Of a DNA stretch of 64,000 bases, positions 49,508 through 62,880 are shown in pieces. Origin of the DNA: Prochilodus magdalenae (lineage: Eukaryota; Chordata; Actinopteri; Characiformes; Prochilodontidae); NCBI GenBank assembly GCA_024036415.1, contig JAMWET010001278.1, positions 69,501 through 133,500 of the forward strand, read 5' to 3'. A program made the position numbers and the translations under genes. Position 1 is the first letter of the stretch. Each line of letters opens with the position of its first letter. The notes below the pieces were generated by a model. The model searched no databases. It saw only the letters and a program-made list of their open reading frames with translations, and was not told where the DNA came from.

Positions 49508-52101
49508 GTTTAGTCTTATTTGTTTAACTGGGTTTTTCTTGACTTACTTGTAGGATATATTCATGCAAAAATATGCAAGAGTTCCCAGATTTACACAGAC
49601 CACTGTTTATCGATTTTAATAGATCATGAAATGACAGTAAAACTCAAAAATGGGTGACATAAGCTGTTTTTTATACTAGACACAGAAATGTACCACTGTG
49701 CTTTTAAGGAATGCGTGGTGAAGTCAGACATGCTGGGTCATATACAGTCGAAATGTTTTCAAATGTTGTGCCACACACTTTGATCAAGCAGTAAGCATTT
49801 TTTGCGGTAAACTCCCTCCAAGGTAGACAAAGACCAGCTTTACTGCAAAGCACCGGTAACATCTGCACCCAAGCGACACGTACTGTGCATACCGTGAGTG
49901 GCGTGAAAGCATCTTGAAAGTTCTTGATCCTGTTCAGCAATGCGTTACTCTAAACAGGCGTCTCGGTGAACTGTTTATTGTAATTATTGTGGTAAAAATT
50001 ATTCAGTGAAAGCATATGTATTTTGTGTATTTTACCCCATTTTGTAAACGCAGTTAGCCATTCCAGGCCACGTGTTTCTGGGATTTTACCCCAGATAATG
50101 GTGTTTAGGCACGCCTATGGAGTTTCAGGAGTTTTCTTCCAGCTGACCATAAGCTCGGTCATCTCTACATTGACCCTAAAATAATATTCAGCCAGCTTAA
50201 GCTTTGGCACAATTACAGTTTAAACAAATGAAGGTAAAGAGCCAAATGAACATCTGCAGAGCTTCAACGGTTAGCGTGCTAAGTGACAGAAACAACAAAT
50301 AGAGGAGCCGTCCAGCCGACGAGTGAAAAAAGAGGGAGAGGGGGAGGACAGGGAGGAATATGAGGGGGACAATGAGAGTCTCATGATAACCAAAGAGTGT
50401 GTGTGGAAGATAATGTTGATGTTCCCCCTATTCACACACTCTCTCTCTCACACACACATGCACTGACAGCTCGTCCCCGTCACCCCCTCATTAATGTAGG
50501 AAGAGTCTTTCCTGGCTGACTGATGATCTTACTGGGTCTTTTTCTGGGGGTTGGGTGTGTGAGCATGTGCTCGCACGCCTGTGTGTGTGCTTGCAAGTAT
50601 TGTGATGTGCCAAAAACAGATTATAAACATGGCAGGCCTTTGCAGAGTCACTTCCAGATATTTACTGTATATGGCTTGCAGTGAAATTCCCCAGCAAATG
50701 TGTGCGACTGAGCATATCCGTGATCCAAAGCAGAAACTTCATCTCAGCGAGCTTAACCCCTCACGAGACCACCACGACCTTCCAGCAGAGAGCTTTAAAC
50801 CAGCTCAGCTTTAAAAACTGACCGGTCCAAATTGTTTGCTTAGAGCTAATTTTGGAAAAAAATAAAACATTTACACTGAGGCACTGTGAAAGAGGCAAGA
50901 CCCACAAACACACGGAGGACTGGAATCAAAGAAACCACTTAGATGGAATGTAACATCAAAGTCAAATCAAATTAACATTGCAGTGGCATAACATCGTCTG
51001 CAAGAAACAGCTTGGACGGGAATGATATGCTCAATTCTGGGACTATTTCAAGAGACGTACAGCAAACAACACTGAAGAAAATCATGGATCTCCAGAGTGT
51101 TGGACACGTGTCATCTGTAAATATCATCTTTAAATATAACACACAACCTTAATTGTTAACAATGTTAAGTAAGATTTTTAGGTGGGTCAGTGACACACTG
51201 GAGCCATGCTTTGCATGACTCCTCCCCTTACCAAAAAAACTCTGAAATTCTGAAGTCGGAATTTGCAGAACAGCTCAATCTCCTTATCTAAATATCCAAT
51301 GAGATGAAGAAGAGGTGGACCAAGGATTCATACGGTCGTTGATTTTACTTGCTAGTGTACTTCACACAGTTTCGGTATATTCCACAGGGTTTGCCAAGTT
51401 TTAAGCAAAACCCTGCTAACGTTGCCTGGCTAATTATCAAACTTAGGACACTATTGCTTTACTGTACAATATAAACCCCCACATAATCCATATTAGATCA
51501 CATGAACCTATATCAATCTAAAGTCTTTAACAAAAACAGACAAACAAACACTCACTTTCTGGCAGCTCAGCTAAAGTTTCTAGCCCATTAACAGCTTAAC
51601 TATAAACTTCATCTTGGACTTCGTAGCAACACTGTAGCTGGAAAACAGTGCTGAAGGAAACAACAACTGCAACAGGTTTGTGGATCGGTAGTGGTATTAT
51701 CACTAAATATCATACCACAATGCTGGGCAGTTATTTCCAGTTGTACAAGTTATTTCCAGCCATGCAAGATCAAATTTTGTTTTTATTTTCTGGCTGGCTG
51801 CTAACTCATTCACCACAGTGGCACTGAAGGTAACTTCAGTGGCAACAAAATATTTCTTTTCTTCATCCGAAGAAGTTCCTTAATGAGAACTGAGACCATT
51901 CCTTTGAGAAATTAATAACCTTTCACTCTTTCCACTCTTTTCCATCTCTTGGGAAATGAGACAAATTCACAGATTTGCAAATATGTTGCAGGATATTGCA
52001 AAGTTTTCTGAAGTATCCTGGGTGGTTACAGCTACTAGGCTATCAAGGACCAACTGGGTGAACCAATTAGCTACAGTGCAACATTGAGGCAGACCATTGC
52101 T

Positions 52102-52255
52102 TAGGGTGACCACACGTCCTCTTTTTTCCGGACATGTCCTCTTTTTGGGACCTACACCTTGATGTTACACCAATTACTTTCAGCCAAGACAGGATAGGTC
52201 TTTCCCTGCCACATGAAGTGTCCTTTTTTTTGAAAAACGAAATATGGTCACCCTA
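52102..52255. mobile_element. 154-bp hAT MITE with intact 8-bp target duplication
   Basis: Termini are TAGGGTGACCACACGTCCTC and, inverted, TAGGGTGACCATATTTCG. They are flanked by direct CCATTGCT copies at 52094-52101 and 52256-52263. The 8-bp duplication and the (C/T)A(A/G)NG-type terminus are signatures of hAT transposons. No coding capacity. Confidence 0.88.
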
Positions 52256-52938
52256 CCATTGCTACATCTTGAATTAGTTCAGAAGACAGAAGCTCACATG
52301 AATTTGTGTTGAGCATAACTATATATTCAGTTGAATTTCAAGGACATAGTAAATGTTCAGTAACATCACAGTAAGGTCACCTAGAGTTACTAAGTCATTC
52401 TGAAGCACTTCTGTGGTCATAAAATATTCACTTATTGTTGATGGCAACTGAAAGTTTTTCATGATAAAAAATATATAATATATAATTAGAAGTAACAAAG
52501 ACGTAAACCCACAGGATCAGTAGGAACAGTGGGTGTGTCTGTGGAGTAGCACAGGTAGGGCAGTGCCCAATTTCAATCCTCAGGACAAGCACAACAGTTC
52601 TTCCCCCTGCCCAACTGGCAGATTTGAGTACAGAACTGGTAGAATGCTCACCTTTCGAAGTGGCAGCTCTCACCAGTGGGACATTGAGCCCAACACCATC
52701 ATATATGTGCGTGTGCGCGAATTTTAACTGCTGTAGTTTTATGGAGAGCAGGACACTGAGTTTCCAGACAGACGTTTCTAGAATGTTCTCTTGGGATCAC
52801 AGACTAAAGCCTTGGCCTGGTTCTAAACAGCTCCACACCCTATTGAGCCCAAAGGAAAACAAGGCCGAAACAGTCCATAAGCTGCCAGGCTAGATCTATG
52901 ACTGTTTTCTGAAATTTTTAGCATATGATGCTGAAATG

Positions 52939-53034
52939 CGCACACACATACACGCGCACACACCCACGCGCACGCACACACACACACACACCCACACGCA
53001 CGCACACACATACACACACACACACACATACACA
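52939..53034. repeat. imperfect (CA)n tract with CG interruptions
   Basis: CA-rich with repeated CGCGCACACA and CCACACGCACG interruptions. Confidence 0.9.
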
Positions 53035-54641
53035 AAACCCACTATGGTACATCTGAAGCATGTAGCTCAGAGGCAAAACTTCAAAGAGTCAAACACTCCA
53101 TAACCTCGCCCTTCTTCAAAACTCAGAAAGCGCAAAGAACAACACACAAATATGTGATAGCATCTAAAGAAAACCTTTTATACCTCAGATATACTGATTC
53201 CTACAGTAAACATAATAAACTCTTCAATCAGCTCTCTCTCGTTTTTGGCCCAGTACAAATATTAGACGAGGTGATTTACATAAGTAAGCCAATCGGGAAT
53301 TCAAGACATTTGTGAAATGTTTCCAGTGGAGAAGCGGTCTGGCAAATACAGCTGCCACAAATCCAGTCCACACACACAGGAGGGACAACAGCTTCTTTAT
53401 GGTTAAGGATGCATCTTCCAGCCTGAGTTAGACTCTGCAGGGCAGTGTATATGTGTGTAGGCTGTCTGCCTAAATTTCAGCCACCAATCTGACACATTCT
53501 TCAAGTGTCATGTGCACAATTGGCACACATGTCTAAATGTACAACTTTTACACCATGTGTGTGGAAAACTGTGGAATGCATTTCTCTCCCTTATACATAC
53601 AGTATAGTGCAAAAGATAAGAATGAATTTCCTAAATGGCTTTAATGTACACATTATTTGCATCTCACTAAATATTTCTGAGGCAATATTAGATATAAGTC
53701 AAATAAAATAGAGTTTTAGGAAATTGGGCTCCTTTCACAATTATGCATGGCCAGGCAGACCACCAGCCTATATAAAAAAAAGAAAAAGAGAGAAATAACA
53801 TAAAGCCTGAAATAATAATCACCATTATACTGCAGAAAATATGTGACAAAAACGATCAATAATTCACTTATACCTTCAGAAGACCCCTCTTTCACCAAGT
53901 TTTGACTTTTGAGTCCAGCTGTGGGGGGTTCCGAAGCACAAGAGAGATTGTAAATGATACTTTCACACATTTAGTGCAGTCACATACTTCCCCCAGAGAT
54001 CCAACATAGTGTTGCTTTAAGAGAATTGAGGCTACATGGACTGATGTGTCTACATTTATAATTGGGTACATACTTAAGTATGCAAGCAACTTCTTATACT
54101 GAACTTTTAAGGTGTGGAAATAAATCTGACTCAAATGAAAAATGATGATATGAAAAAATGAGATATACTTGGTAGCTTTTTTGTAATTTTCTGTGAAATA
54201 TATGTTTCCACATTTTCCTGAGAAATACACTTTTAATGTGAAACTGCTTAAATGAACAATGGTTTCTGACTTTTTCATGGTCCTAGACACACTTGAGGGT
54301 GTGTCTTGAAGAAAATGCTAAGATACTGTAGGTGTGGCTCATTACATGCTCTGCTCGAGTTACTGGAGTTTCAGCAACAAGGAGCAGTTTTGTGTGAAAC
54401 CTCTCTGCCTTTTAAAACAAGGCATAGATTTGCAATAATTGTAGGATGTATGCATGTCGAAAGGCCAGGGTATAGGCCTTGATGTAGTAGGTTAGTGTAG
54501 TAGTTAGGCAGTGCGTATTTTCCACAAATTCAATTTTTTCAGTCAACCACAGTAAAACAACTAGTAGAATTTATAACATCTCTTCACCTCCCTGCCTCCC
54601 TGTAAATGCACAGTTATAAGGCAGCCCTGTTTTGCATGCCT

Positions 54642-54736
54642 AGTAACAGCATGCGGTAAATTAAACATTCAGGTGCACATTGCTCACATTATGCGGCCGC
54701 ATCTATGTTTTGTAATGCATCTGCGCCTGCACTCGT
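54642..54736 (+). repeat. left arm of a 95-bp inverted repeat
   Basis: Pairs with 55624-55718 in inverted orientation, matching at 87 of 95 positions with no gap. Starts AGTAACAGCATGCGGTAAAT and ends ATCTGCGCCTGCACTCGT. Confidence 0.9.
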
Positions 54737-55152
54737 ATGTGTATCTTGCTCATGTACGTTGAGCTTTAGACCTTTAGCCTTTAATAAACACCTGCTTTAA
54801 AATACCCTTGATACATGCCTCATGCACACAGTTACCTTTTGTCACTGTTGAAACATAACATTGAAATAAATAAGAAGTATCGTGAATATATCATGATGAA
54901 TTCACCAGCAGAAATGCTCGACTTGGAACTTTACATTAACTGACACTGAAAGTTAAGACTGCTTATTAAAGACCATTAAACTGTTGCTTCTAATTCACAG
55001 ACGTAACTACACACCAGACTCAAAAACAGAGCTATCAAATTCACTCATGCTTTGGCAGGTCATGCTCAAATGATTTTACTGTGCTGCTTCCATTAAACAT
55101 CCCATCACCACAGCAAAAATAACGTTTTTACAGTAATGCAATGTACAAGGGG

Positions 55153-55345
55153 CTAAAATACTGCAAGGGTTAGGGAAAAAAGAGGAGAAAGAGGTGCGTG
55201 TGGGTGTGTGTGAGTGTGGAATTGCAGGCATGCAGTGCTGAAATATGAGGACCCTTTTGGAAAGAAGAACCTGGCACCAGAAAAATAGAGAGGGAGAAAA
55301 AAGACAGCAGAAGGAAGAGATATGAAAAGAGAGATGTGGAAGAGC
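55153..55345. repeat. purine-rich segment between the inverted arms
   Basis: GGGAAAAAAGAGGAGAAAGA, GAGAGGGAGAAAAAAGACAG and related words. Open frames across it are compositional. Confidence 0.5.
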
Positions 55346-55573
55346 GATGCCTCAGGCCTTAAATATCCTGCCTTGGACACACACCTGCACGAACGGCAAC
55401 TCACAACACAGCTGGAGCGTGTTTTCAGGAAAGCAAGATTTCAAAGAGGGAAATAAAAGTGATGGCAGTACCAGCCCACCTCAAAAGAACAACACAAGAG
55501 AAACAAGAGTCAGATATGTAGAGAGACTAGATTAACCAAGATCCAGCATTAATACAAAGAAACATGATGTACA

Positions 55574-55623
55574 GTATATATATATATATATATACACACA
55601 CATATACATACACACACACACAC
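55574..55623. repeat. (AT)n and (CA)n microsatellites
   Basis: TA run at about 55574-55594 followed by CA with TA interruptions, directly abutting the right arm of the inverted repeat. Confidence 0.95.
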
Positions 55624-55718
55624 ACGAGTGCAGGCGCAGATGCATTACAAAACATAGATGCAGTCGCACAATGTGTGTGATGTGCACCTGAATGTTTAAT
55701 TTAATGCATGCTGTTACT
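55624..55718 (-). repeat. right arm of a 95-bp inverted repeat
   Basis: Inverted partner of 54642-54736. It is flanked on both sides by microsatellites. Confidence 0.9.
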
Positions 55719-55720
55719 GG

Positions 55721-55724
<4 letters not shown>

Positions 55725-55788
<64 letters not shown>
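55725..55788. repeat. (GT)n microsatellite
   Basis: A perfect GT run of about 30 units. Confidence 0.95.
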
Positions 55789-55789
<1 letters not shown>

Positions 55790-56518
55790 TGTATGTCTGG
55801 ATCAAAGTCATTTGCACAACTTAGAGTGACATTCCTTATCTTGTATCTTGAATCCCAAAACAATAACAATCAATATTGACAGCACAACATTCAAACACCA
55901 CAAAGAATGACATTACATCATCATAAAAGATAATTACTCATCTTTTCACCTGGATGAAGCAGGCATTCTGTATGTGTCTGTTACCTGCATACATCTGCAG
56001 CAGCATCTGTTAGCTATCAAGAGCTTGTACAGGAGCTGTGTAACGAAGGGCACAGTGGCAATGCTGGCAAAGTTGTAAATGTCAAATGTCAATGTTTTAA
56101 GGACGACTGTTCTTGACATCTGTACTCGTTCCTGGGATAATAAACTAGTTTACCATAATTTTACAAACTTAACAGTAACTAGTTACTCTGTTACTACAGT
56201 AAATTTGGGTTGTGATTCTAATCTTTTGTTGTGAATGTTTTTTTTTACTCAGTTCCACTTTACTACCACTTTCCACTCGCCATAGATGACTTATTATTTT
56301 TTTGGGTTTCACTCTGTTCTGTTGATTCAGCACCTGACCTCCAGATTACGTGGTGAAAGGTCACATCTGACAGGATGTCTGCAGAATGTTTAGTTTAGTT
56401 TGTTTAGAGTTACATTTGAAAAAAATCCATTCACAAAGAATACAGGGACATTTCACACACTGGACTGCACTACATTACGCTTACAGTCTCACAGAAAGTA
56501 GCATGACCAAGGAAACTT

Positions 56519-57213
56519 GAAAGGGGATCTATTATGCTTGCTTTCAAAGTTCAAAATTTTATTGTCGGGGTCTACTACGATGGACTTATATATATATATA
56601 TATATATATATATAGCGTACATCTGTATTTATCTTCTATCTCCAATGACGCTCCAGTGTCTTTAAGCCCTGCTTCCCAATGTAAGTCCAGTGTGCTTTGA
56701 TTGGTCAGCTTCTCCACTCTGATCTGAATGGTAAACCGCCAGAGCAGTTCCACTCTTATACATTCAGTCTCGTATTACAGTCGGTAGAGAGACCATTCTC
56801 TTATAAGCAGTAAGCAATGCTGTGGCTCAGTTTTGGTCAGAATGTGATTCTGAAAGCCAGCTACAACAACTTGGCAGGCCTGATCCACATTCACAAGCTG
56901 TACTGGAGTGTACTGGGTGTACATTTTTACTCTAGTAGCTCTCTCTGTACGTTGCGAGAGGCTGTGTTAAGCTTGCTGGCAGGCGGGCAACAAGGACTGT
57001 GTTTCAAGATGACATTACCTTGTAACAGAAAAAAGGGCTGGAATCCCAAATAGGCATTTTAGGCAGTTGAAAAAGAAGGTTTCTGAGAGAGGGAGAGGTT
57101 TGACCTCTGGTGTGTACTTTGGGCTTTATAACGCTGCAGAGCGTTTACATGCACAAAACGCTACACAGCACACTAAAGGAAAGGGATCAACTGGAAAAGC
57201 ATTATAGCTCGCC
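56519..57213 (+). mobile_element. MITE-like non-autonomous element, second copy of family at 27437
   Basis: The left edge AAAGGGGATCTATTATGC and right edge GAAAAGCATTATAGCTCGCC are partly inverted relatives. Internal blocks are shared in order with 27437-28019. A (TA)n run at 56587-56614 has expanded inside it. No coding capacity. Confidence 0.65.
56587..56614. repeat. (TA)n microsatellite
   Basis: A perfect TA run of about 14 units. Confidence 0.95.
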
Positions 57214-57802
57214 TCTTAAGTGTTTATCTGTTGAGTGTGCCATACTGTGCTGGACTGAGGGGAAGCAATGCAGTGTTTGTGTTTGTCATTAACTGTAAGG
57301 ATATGGCTAGAGGTGACCTGCCTGCTTGCCAGTCTTGTCAGATAGTGTTGTTCTGTGATAGACCACTCAATAGAAGTGCTGTTTCTTGCCCTACATTGAT
57401 GCACATAATTTATCATCGGTATAATAAGCATCATCATATTGCCCACCCCACCTCTGGCCTTCAAGCTTTAGCATTTTATTTTAGACCAAAAGCAGTTTTT
57501 TAAGGAACCCAGTACTTGAGCAGATCTTAGGCCTCAGACTTTTTCTTACTTTTTTTACTTCCTCACAATCTGCCTCTTTCTCTCTTCTCCTTATCTGATT
57601 CTTTCTTGCCCTCCTTTCGTTCTCTTTCCATCACTCCCTCTCCCTTTACTCTTGGTAATTCAGATGCCAAAAAAGAGACACTGTGATGTAAAAATGACAT
57701 TCTTAGATACTTAGTGAGCTATTAAACCAGAAAAATGATAACTCTGATAACTGCAGAGAGTTAACAATGAAGACAACAATACAACAAGCAAGCAGGAGAC
57801 AG

Positions 57803-57812
57803 AGACCGAGAC

Positions 57813-57868
<56 letters not shown>
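57803..57868. repeat. (GA)n microsatellite
   Basis: Perfect AG run from about 57819 to 57865, preceded by ACAGAGACAGAG words. Confidence 0.95.
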
Positions 57869-57870
<2 letters not shown>

Positions 57871-58543
57871 CCTCAAGCACCCTTCATTTCAGACAGTGAC
57901 TCACAGGTCTGTAGTTCACCTGGCTTTAACACAAACAGCTCACAGCCAACAAACAGACACACAAGAGGAACGGTTATACTCCCCTCTAGCTCTGTCTGTA
58001 TGTGAAATCCTAAGGGAACTGTACAGTCCGGCACCACCAAAGGCCTTCTCTTCCATATATCAGTACTGCAACACTGTTATTTCAGTCAATTTGTAATTTT
58101 TCTGCAGGTACGGTAATAGATGAGCAAAAAGGTTGAAACATAGCAATTCGACTGTCGTGGTAGAGTTGTTGCTTAGTGAAACTGATGCAGATTTATTTCC
58201 AGCCACCATAGCCATCTCCACAGCTGTCGATGATTAAAGTCCCTATCTCCACTATAGTCCTTAAGCCTCTGCTGTATATTTATGTTTATGTACTTGTTAC
58301 CACGAAACACAAGTGCCCTAACAGAGTACTGGTATTGGATCACTATCCTGTTTTGGCAGAATCCCTACTGGGAGACAAAATGTTGCTTTGGTGCATCTCC
58401 TCCAAAAACACTCCGTCCCCCGTCCCCCACCCCCCTTTCAGCATTGTCGTAAGTGCAACTGATCCACAGTATTAATGCTTAAACAACAGAGGCTCATTTA
58501 CAATTTCAGCAAGAAAGAGACGTAGCAGCTGTTCACAGCTGGA

Positions 58544-58551
<8 letters not shown>

Positions 58552-58574
<23 letters not shown>

Positions 58575-58612
58575 CACACACAAACATGCACACATACATA
58601 CATACACATATA
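58552..58612. repeat. (CA)n microsatellite with CATA edge
   Basis: CA run with an AAACATG interruption, then a short CATACATACA stretch. Confidence 0.9.
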
Positions 58613-58849
58613 AGCTACATTTGGGACTTAAATAAACTGACTGGAGACTGTGGAGGCCAGTGTGTGTTAGTGTATCCTAAGGCAGTGTCTGCTAGACAAA
58701 GCCCATAGAAGGAAAACAGAACAGGAGGGCTGTCTGTTTATAACAAGAAACAAAACTACCAAGCAAAAAGGACAGATATCTAAAAATCAAACTGGGATCT
58801 TCTTTATGTAAGCAGCACTTAAGTATTCCTTATTAAATATGAATATAAT

Positions 58850-59034
58850 TCAGTAACACTTTACTGTAGGTTTTTAAGGCTACATGACACATGCACAAGC
58901 ATGTTATGACACCTGCCTTAACCCTACATAAATCTTTATTGATACTAATTCAAATTAAAGTGTTCTTTAATTCCATCAATTCCTATGCATATATCATTAA
59001 CTCCCTAGACAGGCAGCCTTTAAACAGGGTGTTG
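58850..59034. repeat. possible DNA-element-derived repeat
   Basis: ATTCAGTAACACTTTACTGT, CTACATGACACATGCACAAG and ATTAAAGTGTTCTTTAATTC resemble a fish repeat with TAACACTTTA-type ends. The first motif is shared with 3025. Confidence 0.35.
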
Positions 59035-59039
59035 CCAAT

Positions 59040-59295
59040 GTCAATCAATCAATATTTATTTGTATAGCGCTTTTTACAACCAACGTCTCAAAGCAGCTTC
59101 ACAGAAAATCAGTTTGTTATAAAGGAAAAGAAAAACACAGAGTTAATACAGAGACGTGGGAAAGGGGGGGAACCGGGTCCAAGCCCCCCTTGAGCAAACC
59201 AGAGGCAACAGTGGCGAGGAAAACTCCCTTAAGTGAGGAAGAAACCCCGAGAGGAACCCAACCTCCTCAGGTCGATCCAGGATAAAGAGAAAAGG
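59040..59295 (+). mobile_element. fish dispersed repeat with TTTGTATAGCGC start
   Basis: The sequence ATCAATCAATATTTATTTGT followed by ATAGCGCTTTTTACAACC and CTCAAAGCAGCTTCACAG, then CAGAGGCAACAGTGGCGAGG and AAACTCCCTTAAGTGAGGAA with GAAACCCCGAGAGGAACC, matches a very abundant repeat in fish genomes. Class uncertain: retroposon tail or non-autonomous element. Confidence 0.7.
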
Positions 59296-61824
59296 ACAGA
59301 ACTAACAGGAAAAGGAGCTCAGAACATCCATTTGATGATGTCTCCCCGTGTGTCTCTCTGGTGCATGCAGCCCTCTGCAATACTTTAAGACACAATTTAG
59401 GTTTAGTTTACAATCCAGTTAACTCAGCCAAATCCAGCAGTGCTCATCTAGTACTAGCAGTGGGTGATATGAACCAAAGCTTATATCAAAAGATTTACCA
59501 CTGTCTGGCGGTGGTCTAACAATACATTCAGCCTGTAATTTAATTTGATACTGTAAATATAGAAAATTGAGGGCTCTATCCTGACTTAACTAACGAACAT
59601 GCTGGTGGGTTGTTATAGTTTGTGAACACTGGTGATCTAATAATGAAATTTGAATTATATATCATAAGTAATAGAAAGCCCATTCATTCTCCATGATAAT
59701 ACCATACTGCCCTCATATACACATACTCTCTGGGAAATAACAATATGACATTATGACATAGTAAATAAATAAATAAAAGTCCAAATTTATAAGCTAACAA
59801 AGCTCTCTTTAGACTGTCGTCAAATTTAGTTGACAATATGCCATGGTATCGTCAAATCCACTATATGCTGCCAGCGGTTTTCTTCTTCACTATTTCTTTT
59901 AATGTTGAGAACATAAGTGAGCTATACATTCTAGCTCCTATAGGCTAATTACGTAACTAGCGAGTTGACAATAAAATGGTACAGTAAACAAAGCTTAATA
60001 CTGGGAACAAATAACAAGAACATTGCTGTCATCAACAATTCACCATAGGCAAATGCACTTAGGGCTGTAAAACAAGCCATTATCATTGAGTTTTGATGCC
60101 ATTAGCTACAGTAGCCCATCAGTTAACGGTTTATCTGTAATGAAAGTAACAAGTTTTTGTTTGTGACCCTCGTAATGCTTGCTAACTGACCCTTCTCCAC
60201 CAAAATGAAATTCTGGATGCCCCAAGTAGCTTCTTCAAATTTCCACACATGCAGAATTTCCAGGTGGTGAAAAGGGTTGCTAGTGTTTCCATCTGTAGCT
60301 ACACAGTAAGATGACATAATGGTCATGTAACATTTATATTAGCACATCTGCACACTTGTAGCTAACAGGTGTAGTAACCCTAGCTAACCACTGGAAGTAG
60401 CTAAACCTATTTTGTGTTTCCTCATGTCTGTTTATAGTCTCTCACCAGACTACTTTCTGGCAGATCTGCCTTACACCTACACATGCACACACAAAAGCTG
60501 CAACCATGTGGACCCAGATGTCCAATGGTGATGTCATCGAAGCCCACAGAAGTCAATACACGAAGCAGAATCAGGCCAGCTGCCAGGCTATCTGCTTCCA
60601 TTAAGATTAAATATCACCAGCTTTCTCCTATAGAACCCAGCTACTCTGAAACAAAGGGTTTTTTTATTCTTCGTATTCATCATGGGTGTAGTGACAGGCC
60701 TCTGTATTCAGGTTCACCGCAATGTGCTCTACAGCCAAACCGACCGCATGTGGGCTCTTCACGGAATGACTGAAATGAGGCGTATATGAACATGCTAATG
60801 CATGCTCAGCACGGTTGCGCTCTCTTCCCTAGCCTCCATGACCCTGCCTGAACCTGAATAACTCAGGCTACCTTCTGACAACAAGCCGTAAATTTAGTAG
60901 TACAGGAACATGTACTGCAGCGCGCTTTGTTCAACTGCGGTGAGAGACTTGGTTACACATGTGAGGGTAGAAAACAACATTAAGCACTTTCAGCTGTGAT
61001 GCCTGATTTTATGCCGCCTTTTCCCCACCAGGTCCGCCCCCTTTTGAATTATGGCCTATGGTTCTCACTGCTGCATGCTTCTTACTATGTTTAAAAATAA
61101 ACTGTTATGTAACTTAATTTAATTAGGCAAAACATTTCCATTCAATCAAACAAAGCGGAGTTAGCATGTACTCTGTTTAAACGTAGACTTTGTTTAAAGC
61201 AAAACTGACTAATCCATCCTCTACCCGCAAATCCAAATAATTTATACATTTTTGCCAAAACTGCAGTTGTGTACAACAGTTTCCCATTGAGGCGTGCAAT
61301 AAGGCAAAAATGTAATATCAAAATACTTCCAGATGTTTTTAACATTCATGATATGATATATTCCATGCATATATGATGTTTCTTCTTTCTTTTCTGGCAA
61401 CTGATAAGCAGAAAGAGAGAAAGTAGGACCATGTTTAAGGAAAATTATGAACACAATGACTTGTATTCAGCATTTCACACACTGTGCTGCATTACAACCA
61501 ATTGAACAGGGATAATGATGCAGCCTTTTTATCAAACATGTAGTTGGGAAGTGTTTGTAAGTACAGATGATATCCACAACATGCTCAGAAAATCATATTG
61601 TGCATGACATAACTGATCATGGTAGCAATAAATACTGTGATATTACCCAGGCCCGGTTTCCTATTATGTTTAAAGGGATTGTTGTCATTGTTTTGTCCAA
61701 CTTGGCCAAAGTTGTCAACATACAATACCTAGCGAAAAAGGCCACACCCGCTAATGGTTTGTTGACTTGTCTTTGGTTTTGAAACACAGCACACGTTTTC
61801 CGTGGCATTGTTTCAACACCTTAT

Positions 61825-62045
61825 GCAATGTTGCTAAATTTATTTTTGTCCAGAGTTGCATACATTTTTGGTTCAAAACAATTTGAGAGTGAAAACGATT
61901 CTCCATGCTCCCTGCACCACCCTTTCATAATGAATCTCAGCATTGTCGTCCTGGAATATGTCCGTGTCATACGTGTGATGGGTGCCTTAACCCCAACTCA
62001 AAAGGATAAGCAGTACAGATGATGAGTATGTGAGTGAATGAGTTG
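61825..62045 (+). repeat. possible fish dispersed repeat with GGATAAGCAGTA tail
   Basis: TGAATCTCAGCATTGTCGTC, CTGGAATATGTCCGTGTCAT and AGGATAAGCAGTACAGATGA with ATGAGTATGTGAGTGAATGA resemble known repeat segments, including a GGATAAGCGGTATAGA-type 3' tail. Confidence 0.4.
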
Positions 62046-62814
62046 GCAGCTCAAGACTATCCTTCCAGGTTTTTATAACGCATTGGACAGTTCCTAAACC
62101 AATTTCAGTTATTTACACAATCTCCTTAGTGAAACACAATTACATCTTTTCCACATCCATGATATACATCTTCCCACAAGGTTGTTGTGTAAGTAGCTAT
62201 TTACCTAGGGTTAGAAGGTATTAAGAGTTAAAAATAATTTTGTCAGCTAAAACATATTAATCCCTGCAGTAATTATCCCAATCCACGTCTCTTAGGTATT
62301 TGCTTGCTTAAATCCAAACAATGGCATTGTATTTCAGTACACAAGGCCAGGGACCTCACTGGTTCACTTTCAGAGAAGACAACATCACATGCCCTAGTCT
62401 AATATGATCCAATATGAATAACCGTTTGGACTTTTGTTTTGTTGGTTCCTGTTGGTTCTTGAGAGACCACCTGATGGGTAAAGGAAGCAAGAGATGTATC
62501 ATAAAATTCAGCCAATTCACTGTGTTTAAAGCCCAATAAACACCAGGAAGGGGGAAATCATTTTTGAAAGGATCATCATGTAATAGGGCAAAGAAATATA
62601 CAGACTATATAAGATCATGGACTGAACATGGATATAAAATAATTAATACAAAATAATTATGACTAATCAACTACCTACATAGGTCATTCTGATTACATCT
62701 AAGGCTGGTAAATCAGGTGCATACACATTTAGGCCTGGCATTATTCCCTTAGGGGTATGCCTCAACTAAACAGACCTCAACTAAACCTGGATATGGCCTA
62801 AGTCTGTAGATAGT

Positions 62815-62880
62815 CTGGTTTCTGAGAGTAGGAGTGCTGATCTAAGATCAGTCTTCGTCTTTAGCACAGCTGGAGGGGGG
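62815..62880. repeat. short palindrome-bearing repeat fragment
   Basis: GAGTGCTGATCTAAGATCAG resembles a motif common in fish repeats. The CTGATCTAAGATCAG core is palindromic. Confidence 0.35.

Noticed and set aside
52600..52700. tRNA- or SINE-like stretch (GAACTGGTAGAATGCTCACC)
   Set aside because: No cloverleaf could be drawn and no B-box consensus was seen.
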